Source: JBPOIS01 sp052034295 (lineage in GTDB: Bacteria > Pseudomonadota > Gammaproteobacteria > Pseudomonadales > Moraxellaceae). Taken from it: a DNA stretch of 22,381 nucleotides. The notes under the pieces are model-generated. The model was given only the letters and a program-made list of their open reading frames with translations, did not search any database and was not told where the DNA came from. This document shows positions 8,582-15,689 of this stretch, piece by piece; the stretch's first letter is position 1; each line of letters opens with the position of its first letter. The stretch lies in NCBI GenBank assembly GCA_052034295.1, contig JBPOIS010000201.1:1-22381 (forward strand), given 5' to 3'. Made by a program: the position numbers and the translations under genes.

Positions 8582-9106
8582 TCAGAAGCCGTCATCCAGC
8601 CACTCATCCTCAGCCTGATCCTGACGGCGGGCCACATCGTCCAGCAGGCGCTGGATAAAGGCCATCTTGCGGGTGGTGTCACGGGCTTCCAGCCAGTCCT
8701 GTCCGGCATGGTCGTGGACAAACTCGCGTGACAGGGCCTCCAGCCATTGCTGGCATTCCGCCGTGACCGCCTCCAGTTCCTCCGCATCACCGGCCTCGTC
8801 CAGCTGCTCGCGCAGCTCCAGAGCCTGCTGCAGGAATTCCACATCGGCGATGGATTTTTCCAGACCATGGGCCTCGCCCGCCAGTTGCAGCAGGTAGGTG
8901 GCACGGCGGTCGGGGGCTTTCAGGGTTTCGTAGGCCTGATTGATGCGCATTGCCCCGGCGACTGCCTGGGCATCGCCGGCCGCCTGATCCGGATGGGCCT
9001 GTTGCTGGGCCAGCCGATAGTGCTGGCCCAGCAGGTTCAGGTCTTGCTCAAACTGCTGCGGCACCTGCAGCAGTTCGAAAAAATTGGCACCGTCCGGCAG
9101 GCTCAT
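8582..9106 (-). CDS. hscB: J-domain co-chaperone HscB
   Basis: A 174-aa DnaJ-type co-chaperone that delivers IscU to HscA and stimulates its ATPase. It is close to E. coli HscB (171 aa). The J-domain occupies about residues 7-75, with HPD at 38-40 (QQAHPDQAA) and the helix III/IV pattern RINQAYETLKAPDRRATYLL. The C-terminal three-helix IscU-binding region follows from about residue 80. The ATG at 9106 has a modest AAGAGTGGA upstream and lies 33 bp after iscA. Confidence 0.96.
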   Translation of the reverse strand: MSLPDGANFFELLQVPQQFEQDLNLLGQHYRLAQQQAHPDQAAGDAQAVAGAMRINQAYETLKAPDRRATYLLQLAGEAHGLEKSIADVEFLQQALELREQLDEAGDAEELEAVTAECQQWLEALSREFVHDHAGQDWLEARDTTRKMAFIQRLLDDVARRQDQAEDEWLDDGF

Positions 9107-9139
9107 GGATATTCCACTCTTGATGACAGGGGAGCAGGA

Positions 9140-9460
9140 TTAAACCGTAAAAGACTCGCCACAGCCACACTCGCCGGTCTGGTTGGGGTTGGTGAACTTG
9201 AAGCCTTCATTGAGGCCCTCGGTCACGTAGTCCATCTGCAGGCCATCCAGGTACACCAGACTCTTGGGATCGACAAACACGCTGACCCCGTGCGACTCGT
9301 AGCGCACATCATGGTCCGCCACGGCGTCCACAAACTCCAGCACATAGGCCAGACCGGAACACCCAGCGGTGCGGATGCCAATGCGGATGCCTTCGCCCTT
9401 GCCGCGCGCCTCCAGCGAGGCGCGGACGTGCTGGGCCGCCCGCTCACTCAGGGTGATCAT
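9140..9460 (-). CDS. iscA: A-type Fe-S carrier protein IscA
   Basis: A 106-aa A-type carrier that passes Fe-S clusters to apo-targets. The three conserved cysteines are C34 (AGCSG) and C98 and C100 (ECGCGESF), one position earlier than in the 107-aa E. coli protein. Its ATG shares four bases with the iscU stop (ATGA at 9460-9457), so translation is coupled to iscU. Confidence 0.96.
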   Translation of the reverse strand: MITLSERAAQHVRASLEARGKGEGIRIGIRTAGCSGLAYVLEFVDAVADHDVRYESHGVSVFVDPKSLVYLDGLQMDYVTEGLNEGFKFTNPNQTGECGCGESFTV

Positions 9461-9858
9461 GCCTGCTCCGGCGCTTCAGCCGACTGCTTGCTGCGGTAGT
9501 CGTCAATGGCGGCCTTGATGGCGTCCTCAGCCAGCACCGAGCAGTGGATCTTCACCGGCGGCAGCGCCAGCTCTTCGGCGATTGCGGCGTTCTTGATGGC
9601 CTGGGCCTGATCGAGGGTTTTGCCCTTCAGCCACTCGGTGACCAGCGAGCTGGAAGCAATCGCCGAGCCACAGCCATAGGTCTTGAAACGTGCATCCTCG
9701 ATGATGCCGCTGTCGTTCACCTGGATCTGCAGGCGCATCACATCACCGCAGGCGGGCGCCCCGACCATGCCGGTGCCGACGTTGTGGGCGTTCTTGTCCA
9801 GTACCCCCACATTGCGGGGGTTTTCATAGTGGTCAATGACCTTGTTGCTGTATGCCAT
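9457..9858 (-). CDS. iscU: Fe-S cluster scaffold protein IscU
   Basis: A 133-aa scaffold on which IscS-derived sulfur and iron form a [2Fe-2S] cluster. Cluster ligands are C37, C63 and C106 with D39, at E. coli positions. The HscA recognition motif LPPVK lies at residues 99-103. The C-terminal tail (SAEAPEQA) makes it five residues longer than the E. coli protein. The start at 9858 has GAGG 8 bases upstream. The reading frame is open further upstream into iscS sequence, which is not coding in this frame. It lies 49 bp after iscS and overlaps iscA by 4 bp. Confidence 0.98.
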   Translation of the reverse strand: MAYSNKVIDHYENPRNVGVLDKNAHNVGTGMVGAPACGDVMRLQIQVNDSGIIEDARFKTYGCGSAIASSSLVTEWLKGKTLDQAQAIKNAAIAEELALPPVKIHCSVLAEDAIKAAIDDYRSKQSAEAPEQA

Positions 9859-9907
9859 GATGAAACCTCGCGTCAGGCTGGTCCAGAAAGAAAAGGCAGC
9901 AGGCGGA

Positions 9908-11125
9908 TCAATGCGCCGCCCACTGCACGGTCGACAGGTCAATGCCTTCCTTGTACATGTCCCAGAGCGGCGACAGCTCGCGCAGTTTTTCCACTGCAAA
10001 GCGCGCATGCTCCAGCACCGCGTCGATGTCGGCATCGGTGGTGAAGCGGCCCAGGCTGAAGCGGATCGAGCTGTGGGCCAGCTCATCGGACAATCCCAGC
10101 GCACGCAGCACGTACGAGGGCTCCAGGGTGGCCGAGGTGCAGGCCGAACCGGAGGACACGGCCACATCCTTGAGGGCCATCATCAGCGACTCACCTTCGA
10201 TGAAGTTGAAGCTGACATTCAGGTGATTGGCCACGCGCTGGCTGGCGTCACCATTCAGGTAGACTTCTTCCAGATCACGCAGGCCGGTCCAGAGCCGGTC
10301 GCGCAGGGCCGCAATGCGTGGCTGCTCGGTGGCCATTTCCCGCCCGGCAATCTCAAAGGCCTCGCCCATGCCGACGATCTGGTGGGTGGGCAGGGTGCCG
10401 GAGCGCATGCCGCGTTCGTGGCCGCCGCCATGCATCTGTGCCTTCAGGCGCACCCGCGGGGTACGGCGCACATACAGGGCACCGACGCCCTTGGGGCCAT
10501 AGGTCTTGTGGGCGGAAAAACTCATCAGGTCCACTTTCAGGGTGGACAGGTCAATGTCGACCTTGCCGGTGGCCTGTGCAGCATCCACGTGCAGGTAGAT
10601 GCCCCGGGCGCGGGTGAGCTCGCCAATGGCCGCCACATCGGTGATGGTGCCCAGTTCATTGTTGACCATCATCAGCGACACCAGAATGGTGTCCGGGCGC
10701 AGGGCTGCTTCCACCGCAGACGGGTGGATCAGGCCAGTCCCGGCCTCAGGCTCCAGGTAGGTCACCTCAAAGCCTTCTTCCTCCAGCTGGCGGCACGGGT
10801 CGAGGACCGCCTTGTGCTCAATCCTGCTGGTGATGATGTGCTTGCCCTTTTTCTGGTAAAAGTGCGCCACGCCCTTGATGGCCAGGTTGTTGGACTCGGT
10901 GGCCCCGGAGGTCCAGACGATCTCGCGGGGGTCGGCCTTCACCAGATCCGCCACCTGCTGGCGCGCGTGTTCGACGGCTTCTTCGGCCTGCCAGCCGTAA
11001 CCATGCGAGCGTGACGCCGGGTTGCCAAACACACCATCTGGGGTCAGGAACTGCATCATTTTCTCGGCCACGCGCGGGTCCACCGGGGTGGTGGCCGCAT
11101 AATCAAGATAGACCGGACGTTTCAT
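9908..11125 (-). CDS. iscS: Cysteine desulfurase IscS
   Basis: A PLP-dependent enzyme that removes sulfur from cysteine and feeds IscU, MnmA (through the Tus relay) and other sulfur pathways. It is 405 aa against 404 in E. coli. Key residues are H104 (RIEHKAV), D181 (HVDAAQ), the PLP-binding lysine K207 (SAHKTYGPKG) and the persulfide cysteine C329 (SSGSACTSA) in the mobile loop. The ATG at 11125 shares four bases with the iscR stop (ATGA) and has GGAGAA about 9 bases upstream. Confidence 0.98.
   Translation of the reverse strand: MKRPVYLDYAATTPVDPRVAEKMMQFLTPDGVFGNPASRSHGYGWQAEEAVEHARQQVADLVKADPREIVWTSGATESNNLAIKGVAHFYQKKGKHIITSRIEHKAVLDPCRQLEEEGFEVTYLEPEAGTGLIHPSAVEAALRPDTILVSLMMVNNELGTITDVAAIGELTRARGIYLHVDAAQATGKVDIDLSTLKVDLMSFSAHKTYGPKGVGALYVRRTPRVRLKAQMHGGGHERGMRSGTLPTHQIVGMGEAFEIAGREMATEQPRIAALRDRLWTGLRDLEEVYLNGDASQRVANHLNVSFNFIEGESLMMALKDVAVSSGSACTSATLEPSYVLRALGLSDELAHSSIRFSLGRFTTDADIDAVLEHARFAVEKLRELSPLWDMYKEGIDLSTVQWAAH
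10388..10395 (+). other. Sequence matching the FtsK-orienting motif (KOPS), pointing toward dif
   Basis: GGGCAGGG fits the E. coli KOPS consensus GGGNAGGG and, on this strand, points right toward the dif-like site at 15847. It lies inside iscS. It is the only match I found by eye, so it could be chance. Confidence 0.3.
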
Positions 11126-11613
11126 TGCAGAAAATTCTCCAGGGAATGGGCTTCACTGACGCTGGACCGGGGGCGGATGGCCACCGGTTCGGCATCCGCC
11201 GGGACGAGGGAAGAGCGCCGCTCGATGACGCTGGCGAGGGTCACCTGCCTGAGGTAACCGCTGATCTGTTCGGACAGGTCGTGCCAGAGCTCATGGGTCA
11301 GGCATTTGGAGCCATGGTGGCAGTCGCCCCGGCCTTCGCAGCGGCGGGTGTCCACCGATTCATTCACCGCTTCGATGATGTCCAGGACCGCAATCTGGTC
11401 CGGGCTGCGTCCCAGCCGGTAGCCGCCATTGGCCCCGCGCAGGCTGGTCACCAGGCCATGGCGCTTGAGTTTGGCAAACAACTGCTCCAGATACGCCACC
11501 GAAATGGTCTGGCGCTGGGCAATTTCGGACAGGGACACCGGCTGGCTGTCAGGCTGCAGGGCCAGGTCAAGCATCGCGGTGACAGCATAGCGACCACGAG
11601 TCGTCAGACGCAT
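11122..11613 (-). CDS. iscR: Fe-S cluster-sensing regulator IscR
   Basis: A 163-aa Rrf2-family winged-helix regulator. With a [2Fe-2S] cluster it represses the isc operon; the apo form acts on other sites. Cluster ligands C92, C98, C104 and H107 are at E. coli positions (RRCEGRGDCHHGSKCLTH). The DNA-binding domain occupies about residues 1-65 (MRLTTRGRYAVTAMLDLAL, then LRGANGGYRLGR). The start at 11613 has only a weak GTGAG upstream. It is the first gene of the operon, and its promoter carries a likely IscR site (11654-11678), consistent with autorepression. Confidence 0.97.
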   Translation of the reverse strand: MRLTTRGRYAVTAMLDLALQPDSQPVSLSEIAQRQTISVAYLEQLFAKLKRHGLVTSLRGANGGYRLGRSPDQIAVLDIIEAVNESVDTRRCEGRGDCHHGSKCLTHELWHDLSEQISGYLRQVTLASVIERRSSLVPADAEPVAIRPRSSVSEAHSLENFLQ

Positions 11614-11645
11614 GAACCGTACTCACAAAGCGGGATAACACCGAC

Positions 11646-11674
11646 AGGATATCAAATCCGACTTTTTTAATCAA
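11646..11674 (-). promoter_or_regulatory. Promoter of the isc operon
   Basis: On the minus strand: -35 TTGATT (11674-11669), a 17-base spacer, and an extended -10 reading TGA then TATCCT (11651-11646). Initiation would fall near 11639, giving a leader of about 25 bases to the iscR ATG. It overlaps the IscR-like operator. Confidence 0.65.
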
Positions 11675-11678
11675 GATT
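11654..11678 (-). promoter_or_regulatory. Type-1-like IscR binding site in the isc promoter
   Basis: Compared with the E. coli type 1 consensus (half-sites around GACT and AGTC with a W-rich centre), this 25-bp stretch agrees at about 19 positions. The left core on the minus strand is CTTGATTA; the right core is AGTCGG. It covers the -35 element and spacer, the expected place for a repressor. Call made by eye. Confidence 0.6.
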
Positions 11679-11747
11679 CAATGTGGGTGGGGTGGGCAGG
11701 TTGTTGCAGGCAGGCCTGTCAGGGGTAACGCGGAGAGAAGAGGGGCA

Positions 11748-12419
11748 TTATGACCAAAAATACCAGGCAATCCAAGCCAGCATGACCAGCAGCACGCTGC
11801 CCAGTCCAATGGCCAGCACCATCATGCGCGCATAACGGACCTGCAGATCCTTCAGGTCATTGCGCTGCTCCAGCAGCTGCACATTGAGCTGCTCCAGCAG
11901 CTTGTGCTGTTGTTCCAGCTTGCGCACCAGGGTGCTGGAACGGCCAGGGCGGGTCTTGCGGGACTCTTTTGCCTCCGGTTCGGACTTCCAGAACATCTGC
12001 CAGCTGTTTTTGACAATGCGTTCCAGGTTGAAGGTCTGCATCAGCGTTTCGATGCGCTGGACGGTGTCCAGATCGCCTTCAATCTGGATTTTGTCCAGCA
12101 CATGGGACGGGGCAGTCAGAAAACCGCGCACCAGATCGGCCAGCGTGGCAGTGACCGTGCCGGTGATGACCGCACGCGGGGGCTCAATCAGGTCAAACAG
12201 CACGCCTTTTTCGGTGAAAGAGGCATAAAACACCAGCGCGGGAAATTGCGTGTTGACCCGCAGGACGGCATGGCGACGGATGAACGGCAGGGCAATCTGC
12301 CGCGACACCTCATCGACACGCAGCAGGGCGGTGATCAGGGTTTCCAGCACGATCAGCACGACCGAGGCCAGGGCCGAATGGTCCTCTGCAGGCGTATTTG
12401 ATTGACCACGAAATTTCAT
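11748..12419 (-). CDS. SCP2-like (UbiJ-like) protein with C-terminal membrane anchor
   Basis: A 223-aa protein whose family I recognise only in outline. Residues about 15-140 resemble a sterol-carrier-protein-2 fold as in UbiJ: a hydrophobic N-terminal helix, beta-rich AVLRVN, ALVFYASFTEKGVLFDL and AVITGTVTATLADLVRGF, then KIQIEGDLDTVQRIETLMQT. A basic linker (about 150-165), a glutamine/leucine-rich coiled coil (about 162-196) and one transmembrane helix (about 199-222, MMVLAIGLGSVLLVMLAWIAW) follow. The protein ends three residues later, so it looks tail-anchored with the SCP2-like domain in the cytoplasm. The start at 12419 (MKFRGQSN) is chosen because the 76 codons upstream are low-quality sequence; the ribosome binding site is poor (TGGAT). 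A lipid or quinone-precursor binding role is an inference only. Confidence 0.6.
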   Translation of the reverse strand: MKFRGQSNTPAEDHSALASVVLIVLETLITALLRVDEVSRQIALPFIRRHAVLRVNTQFPALVFYASFTEKGVLFDLIEPPRAVITGTVTATLADLVRGFLTAPSHVLDKIQIEGDLDTVQRIETLMQTFNLERIVKNSWQMFWKSEPEAKESRKTRPGRSSTLVRKLEQQHKLLEQLNVQLLEQRNDLKDLQVRYARMMVLAIGLGSVLLVMLAWIAWYFWS

Positions 12420-12463
12420 GAATGATCCACACCACGTGGGGCCCGGAGGTCCCTTGCTTCCAT

Positions 12464-12488
12464 TGCTGCCCTGCGTGTGCTGCCCTGC
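12464..12488. repeat. Short direct repeat, 2 x 11 bp
   Basis: TGCTGCCCTGC occurs at 12464-12474 and again at 12478-12488, separated by GTG. It is upstream of the SCP2-like gene. It may be a pair of half-sites or chance. Confidence 0.5.
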
Positions 12489-12675
12489 ATGGAATGGCCA
12501 TTCAGGCGCAGTGCTGCAACACGGGTCAGGGGTTGTTGCACAGGCCGTTCTGGCGAACCGGTACTGCACAGGCCTTGCGAATATGCCATGAGTTGCGGGC
12601 GCTGTCAGACACTTTTTAACAGATTGCTGCAGGGGTTCTGTTAGCATCGTACAGTTTTAATCCACGGATCAGGGT

Positions 12676-12690
12676 TGACCGGACCGGTCA
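12676..12690. promoter_or_regulatory. Candidate operator palindrome upstream of the phasin-like gene
   Basis: A perfect inverted repeat, TGACCGG-A-CCGGTCA, about 37 bp before the ATG. A further CCGGTC half-site follows at 12702-12707, 18 bp after the CCGGTC of the palindrome. The form suits a dimeric regulator; which one is unknown. Confidence 0.4.
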
Positions 12691-12726
12691 GCTGTGTTTT
12701 TCCGGTCGTCACAGGTTTATAGGATC

Positions 12727-13206
12727 ATGTCACCAGTGTCCCCAAACGCCAACGAGACAGGCAGTCCTGCGGCAGCCACCCCACGCCGCCGGGCCATTGA
12801 TTTCCGCAAATACACCAAGCAGATCTGGCTGGCCGGTCTGGGGGCCTTTTCGCGGGCCGAAGAAGAGGGCACCCGGCTGTTTGACACGCTGGTGCAGGCC
12901 GGTGCCGAGCTGGAGTCGAAGAGCTCCGAGCTAAATCCGTCGGGTGAAGAGCGCGCCAGCCTGTCTGCGCAGGACGGTCAGGATCAGGACACCCGCCATC
13001 CGTCGCTGGCCGGCAAGGTCCAGGACACCCGCGATCGGCTGGAGCGCCTGCTCGATGAAGGCCTGTATCAGGCCATGTCGCGGCTGGGACTGCCCAGTGG
13101 CCGTGACCTGCAGCAGCTGAGCCAGACTGTGGAACGCCTGCAGACGCAGATCCAGCAACTGACTGAGGAAGTGCAGGCCCTGCGCCAGAATCCGCCCAGG
13201 GACTGA
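12727..13206 (+). CDS. Phasin-family (PhaI/PhaF-like) granule-associated protein
   Basis: A 159-aa protein with the phasin signature of polyhydroxyalkanoate granule-associated proteins: YTKQIWLAGLGAFSRAEEEG at residues 29-48, then an amphipathic helix LFDTLVQAGAELE. The middle is polar and low-complexity (about 66-100). The C-terminus has a coiled coil with heptad leucines (about 128-152, LQQLSQTVERLQ, IQQLTEEVQAL), as in PhaI. The start at 12727 (MSPVSPNA) has AGGA only 2 bases upstream, unusually close; a GTG at 12694 is the alternative but has no ribosome binding site. Related proteins also occur in bacteria without storage granules, so a granule role is probable but not shown. No polymer synthase is in the window. 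Confidence 0.75.
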   Translation: MSPVSPNANETGSPAAATPRRRAIDFRKYTKQIWLAGLGAFSRAEEEGTRLFDTLVQAGAELESKSSELNPSGEERASLSAQDGQDQDTRHPSLAGKVQDTRDRLERLLDEGLYQAMSRLGLPSGRDLQQLSQTVERLQTQIQQLTEEVQALRQNPPRD

Positions 13207-13267
13207 GGGTTTTCGGTCTTTTCGCCCAAAAACAGCCGCTTTTCATGCATTCGGCGCTGTGCTTGGC

Positions 13268-13296
13268 TTGTTTTCCCCAAAAGGCGTTGATATAAA
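13268..13296 (+). promoter_or_regulatory. Promoter of hupB
   Basis: -35 TTGTTT (13268-13273), a 17-base spacer, and -10 TATAAA (13291-13296) preceded by TGA, forming an extended -10. Initiation is expected near 13303, inside the hairpin at 13298-13322. Confidence 0.7.
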
Positions 13297-13297
13297 G

Positions 13298-13322
13298 GCT
13301 TGAGCCTGCAAGGCAGGCAAGC
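13298..13322 (+). other. Hairpin at the start of the hupB leader
   Basis: GCTT/AAGC and GCCTG/CAGGC pair around a 5-base CAAGG loop, with a 2-base GA bulge. TTTT follows. It covers the predicted transcription start and may stabilise the 5' end of the hupB mRNA. Confidence 0.45.
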
Positions 13323-13349
13323 TTTTCAACCAAAAGGGGATGTTCTTTC

Positions 13350-13673
13350 ATGAACAAATCGGAATTGATTGATGCCATTGCTGGCCACGCCGGTCTGACC
13401 AAGGCGGATGCAGGCAAGGCTCTGGATGGCATGATCGCAGCCATTGAAGGCGCCCTCAAGGCAGGCGACAGTGTGACCCTGGTCGGCTTCGGCACCTTCA
13501 GCGTCAAGGAGCGTGCTGCACGTTCCGGCCGCAATCCCAAGACCGGCGACACCATCGAAATTCCCGCCAGCAAAGTGCCTGGCTTCAAGGCTGGCAAAAA
13601 CCTCAAGGATGCACTGGGTGCTCCGGCGGCCAAGGCTGAACCTGCCAAAAAGGCCAAAGCCAGCAAAAAATAA
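13350..13673 (+). CDS. hupB: DNA-binding protein HU (beta type) with a basic tail
   Basis: A histone-like nucleoid protein that binds and bends DNA as a dimer. Residues 1-90 are a standard HU fold: MNKSELIDAIA at the N-terminus, GFGTF (46-50), and the DNA-binding arm GRNPKTGD (60-67) with the intercalating proline. Residues 91-107 are an added lysine/alanine-rich tail (APAAKAEPAKKAKASKK) absent from the 90-aa E. coli protein. The ATG at 13350 has AAGGGGA about 10 bases upstream. It has its own promoter and terminator and is followed by ppiD, as in many gammaproteobacteria. The gene upstream is the phasin-like gene rather than lon. Confidence 0.95.
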   Translation: MNKSELIDAIAGHAGLTKADAGKALDGMIAAIEGALKAGDSVTLVGFGTFSVKERAARSGRNPKTGDTIEIPASKVPGFKAGKNLKDALGAPAAKAEPAKKAKASKK

Positions 13674-13691
13674 GCAAAGCAGTTATGATAG

Positions 13692-13720
13692 GGCGCGCCT
13701 GATGGTGCGCCTTTTTTATT
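13692..13720 (+). terminator. Rho-independent terminator of hupB
   Basis: GGCGCGCC pairs with GGTGCGCC (one G-U pair) around a TGAT loop, followed by TTTTTTATT. It lies 18 bp past the hupB stop and 43 bp before ppiD. Confidence 0.92.
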
Positions 13721-13762
13721 CGTGATCTGGCCGTGGCGCCGATCGACTGGACTGACTGGACT

Positions 13763-15676
13763 ATGGAATCTTTTCGTAACCTGATTCGGGGGTGGCTGGG
13801 CAAGGTGCTGCTGGCCATTTTTATGGTGCCTTTTGCACTGGTTGGCATCGAGAGCTATTTTGCCGGTGGCGGGGGCGACCAAGAGGCGGCCAAGGTGGGC
13901 CAGCAGAGCATCTCGCGCCAGGAGTTTGATCAGGTGTACACCCGCCAGCGCCAGCAGGCCCTGGAGCAGGTCAAGGGCGATGAAACCCAGCTGGATGAAG
14001 CGGTGCTGCGTGAGCAGGTGCTGCGGGGGCTGGTCAGCCGGGCACTGCTGCTGGAGCAGGCCCGGACGCTGGGGCTGGAGCTGAGCACCGCCCAGGTGGC
14101 TGACCTGATCCGCAAGGAGCCTTCCTTTCAGGACAATGGAAAATTTTCGGAAGCCAAATTTGCCCAGTTCCTGCAGGGCAGTGGCCAGACCCGGGATCAG
14201 CTGATTGCCACACTACGACAGCAGATGTCGGTGCAACAGCTGGTGAGTGGCATCAGCCAGACCGCCATCAGCCCGGCGCGTGAGCTGGACCAGCTGCTGG
14301 CCATCCAGGGTGAGAAGCGTCATGTCCAAACGGCACTGCTCCCACTGGACCTGAATGCCGTGGCCGTGACCGACGCCCAGGTCCAGCAGCAATTCCAGGC
14401 CAATGCCAAAGCCTACCGGATGCCGGCCAGTGTGGATCTGGAATACATGGTGCTGAACGCCGCCCAGTTTGCTGCACAGGCGCAGGTCAGTGAAGCCGAG
14501 CTGCAGGGCCTGTATCAGGCCCGCCTGAACAGCCTGCAGGGTAACGCCGAGCGCCACGCCCAGCACATCCTGATCAGCGTCGATGCCCAGACCCCGGACG
14601 CTGCCGCCAAAAAACAGGCGCAGGACCTGCTGGCCCGCATCCAGAAGGGCGAAGATTTTGCGGCGCTGGCCAAACAGTATTCCAAGGACCCCGGTTCTGC
14701 CGTGAATGGTGGCGATCTGGGCTTTGCCGCCAAAGGCACCTATGTGCCGGCCTTCGAGGCGGCACTGGACCAGCTCAAGGCCGGTCAGGTGGCCAGTGCG
14801 CCCGTGAAAACCGAATTTGGCTATCACATCATCAAGCTGCTGGACAGTCGTCAGCCCACGCCACCGGCCTTTGAAGCACTCAAGCCCGAACTGCTGGCCG
14901 AAGCCCAGAAAACCAAAGCCGCCGAGCTGTTCAACGAAGCCGTGTCCAAAATCAATGAGCAGGCGGTTGATGCCGAAGCCCTCAAGACCATCGCCCAGAC
15001 CTACCAGCTGCCGGTGCAGACCGCCACAGGACTGACCCGTACCGCGCAGGCTGGGGGAGACCTGGCCCATCCCGATGTGCTGCGCACGGCGTTCAGCGAT
15101 GAAAGCCTGCATGACCGGCGCATTTCTGCCGGGGTGCCGCTGGATGCCGAGCGCGTGCTGTGGCTGCGGGTGACCCAGGCCCATGCCGAGCGGGCCCAGA
15201 CGCTGGCCGAAGCCGCACCGCTGATCCGGGCCCAACTGCAGGCCGAAGCCGCCTTTAAACAGGCCAAAGCCAAAGCCGATCAGGTGGTGGCGGCCTTGCG
15301 CGGTGGCCAAAGCCTGCAGGCGGTCAGCCAGCAATTTGGGCTGACCTTTGCCGATGCGGGACTGATTGAGCGCACCCAGGGCCTGCCCAACAAGGCGCTG
15401 CAATCCGCCGTGTTCCGCCTGCCTGCACCCGCAGCGGGCCAGTGGCAGGCCACCTGGGTGGGCGATGCCAAAACCGGCATTGAACTGGCAGCGCTCAGCG
15501 AAGTCCAGCCCAGCGCACTGCAACAGGTCCCGGCGGATGTCAAAGCCCAGACCCGCAAGATGCTCACCGATTTGCTGGGTCAGCAGGAGCTGAGCGATTA
15601 TGTCGAATATCTGCGCCAGCACGCCAAGATCAAACCCAACCCCAAGCTGATGGATGTGGCCAAGACCACACCCTGA
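13763..15676 (+). CDS. ppiD: Periplasmic foldase PpiD (membrane-anchored parvulin-type chaperone)
   Basis: A 637-aa protein anchored in the inner membrane, where the family helps newly exported proteins leave the Sec translocon. A short cytoplasmic N-terminus (MESFRNLIRGWLGK) is followed by one membrane helix (about residues 13-31) and then SurA-like chaperone helices. The single parvulin domain is at about residues 263-360, with HAQHIL, GGDLGFA and FGYHIIKLL. A long C-terminal helical region follows. E. coli PpiD has 623 aa. I chose the ATG at 13763 because MESFR matches family starts; a GTG at 13733 would add ten residues and lies close to the hupB terminator. Neither has a good ribosome binding site. 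No promoter was identified. Confidence 0.93.
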   Translation: MESFRNLIRGWLGKVLLAIFMVPFALVGIESYFAGGGGDQEAAKVGQQSISRQEFDQVYTRQRQQALEQVKGDETQLDEAVLREQVLRGLVSRALLLEQARTLGLELSTAQVADLIRKEPSFQDNGKFSEAKFAQFLQGSGQTRDQLIATLRQQMSVQQLVSGISQTAISPARELDQLLAIQGEKRHVQTALLPLDLNAVAVTDAQVQQQFQANAKAYRMPASVDLEYMVLNAAQFAAQAQVSEAELQGLYQARLNSLQGNAERHAQHILISVDAQTPDAAAKKQAQDLLARIQKGEDFAALAKQYSKDPGSAVNGGDLGFAAKGTYVPAFEAALDQLKAGQVASAPVKTEFGYHIIKLLDSRQPTPPAFEALKPELLAEAQKTKAAELFNEAVSKINEQAVDAEALKTIAQTYQLPVQTATGLTRTAQAGGDLAHPDVLRTAFSDESLHDRRISAGVPLDAERVLWLRVTQAHAERAQTLAEAAPLIRAQLQAEAAFKQAKAKADQVVAALRGGQSLQAVSQQFGLTFADAGLIERTQGLPNKALQSAVFRLPAPAAGQWQATWVGDAKTGIELAALSEVQPSALQQVPADVKAQTRKMLTDLLGQQELSDYVEYLRQHAKIKPNPKLMDVAKTTP

Positions 15677-15689
15677 CTTTTAGCCCCCC

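Larger units (their letters stand above)
12420..12726. other. 307-bp divergent intergenic region
   Basis: This lies between the divergent SCP2-like and phasin-like genes and should contain both promoters. It holds a 14-bp-period direct repeat (12464-12488), a 12-bp perfect palindrome GAATGGCCATTC (12492-12503), a 15-bp palindrome (12676-12690), and an AT-richer patch at about 12611-12661 with -10-like TTTAAT (12656-12661). I could not pair a convincing -35 with any -10. No tRNA or small-RNA fold was recognised. Confidence 0.5.

Noticed and set aside
12420..12647. 76-codon N-terminal extension of the SCP2-like protein
   Set aside because: It is Cys/Pro-rich, unlike the rest of the protein, and covers the divergent promoter region with repeats.
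12725..13882. 385-codon minus-strand frame across phasin, hupB and ppiD start
   Set aside because: It crosses a promoter, a terminator and three well-supported genes.
14213..15622. 469-codon minus-strand frame inside ppiD
   Set aside because: It is the complement of a good PpiD reading frame with no domain of its own.
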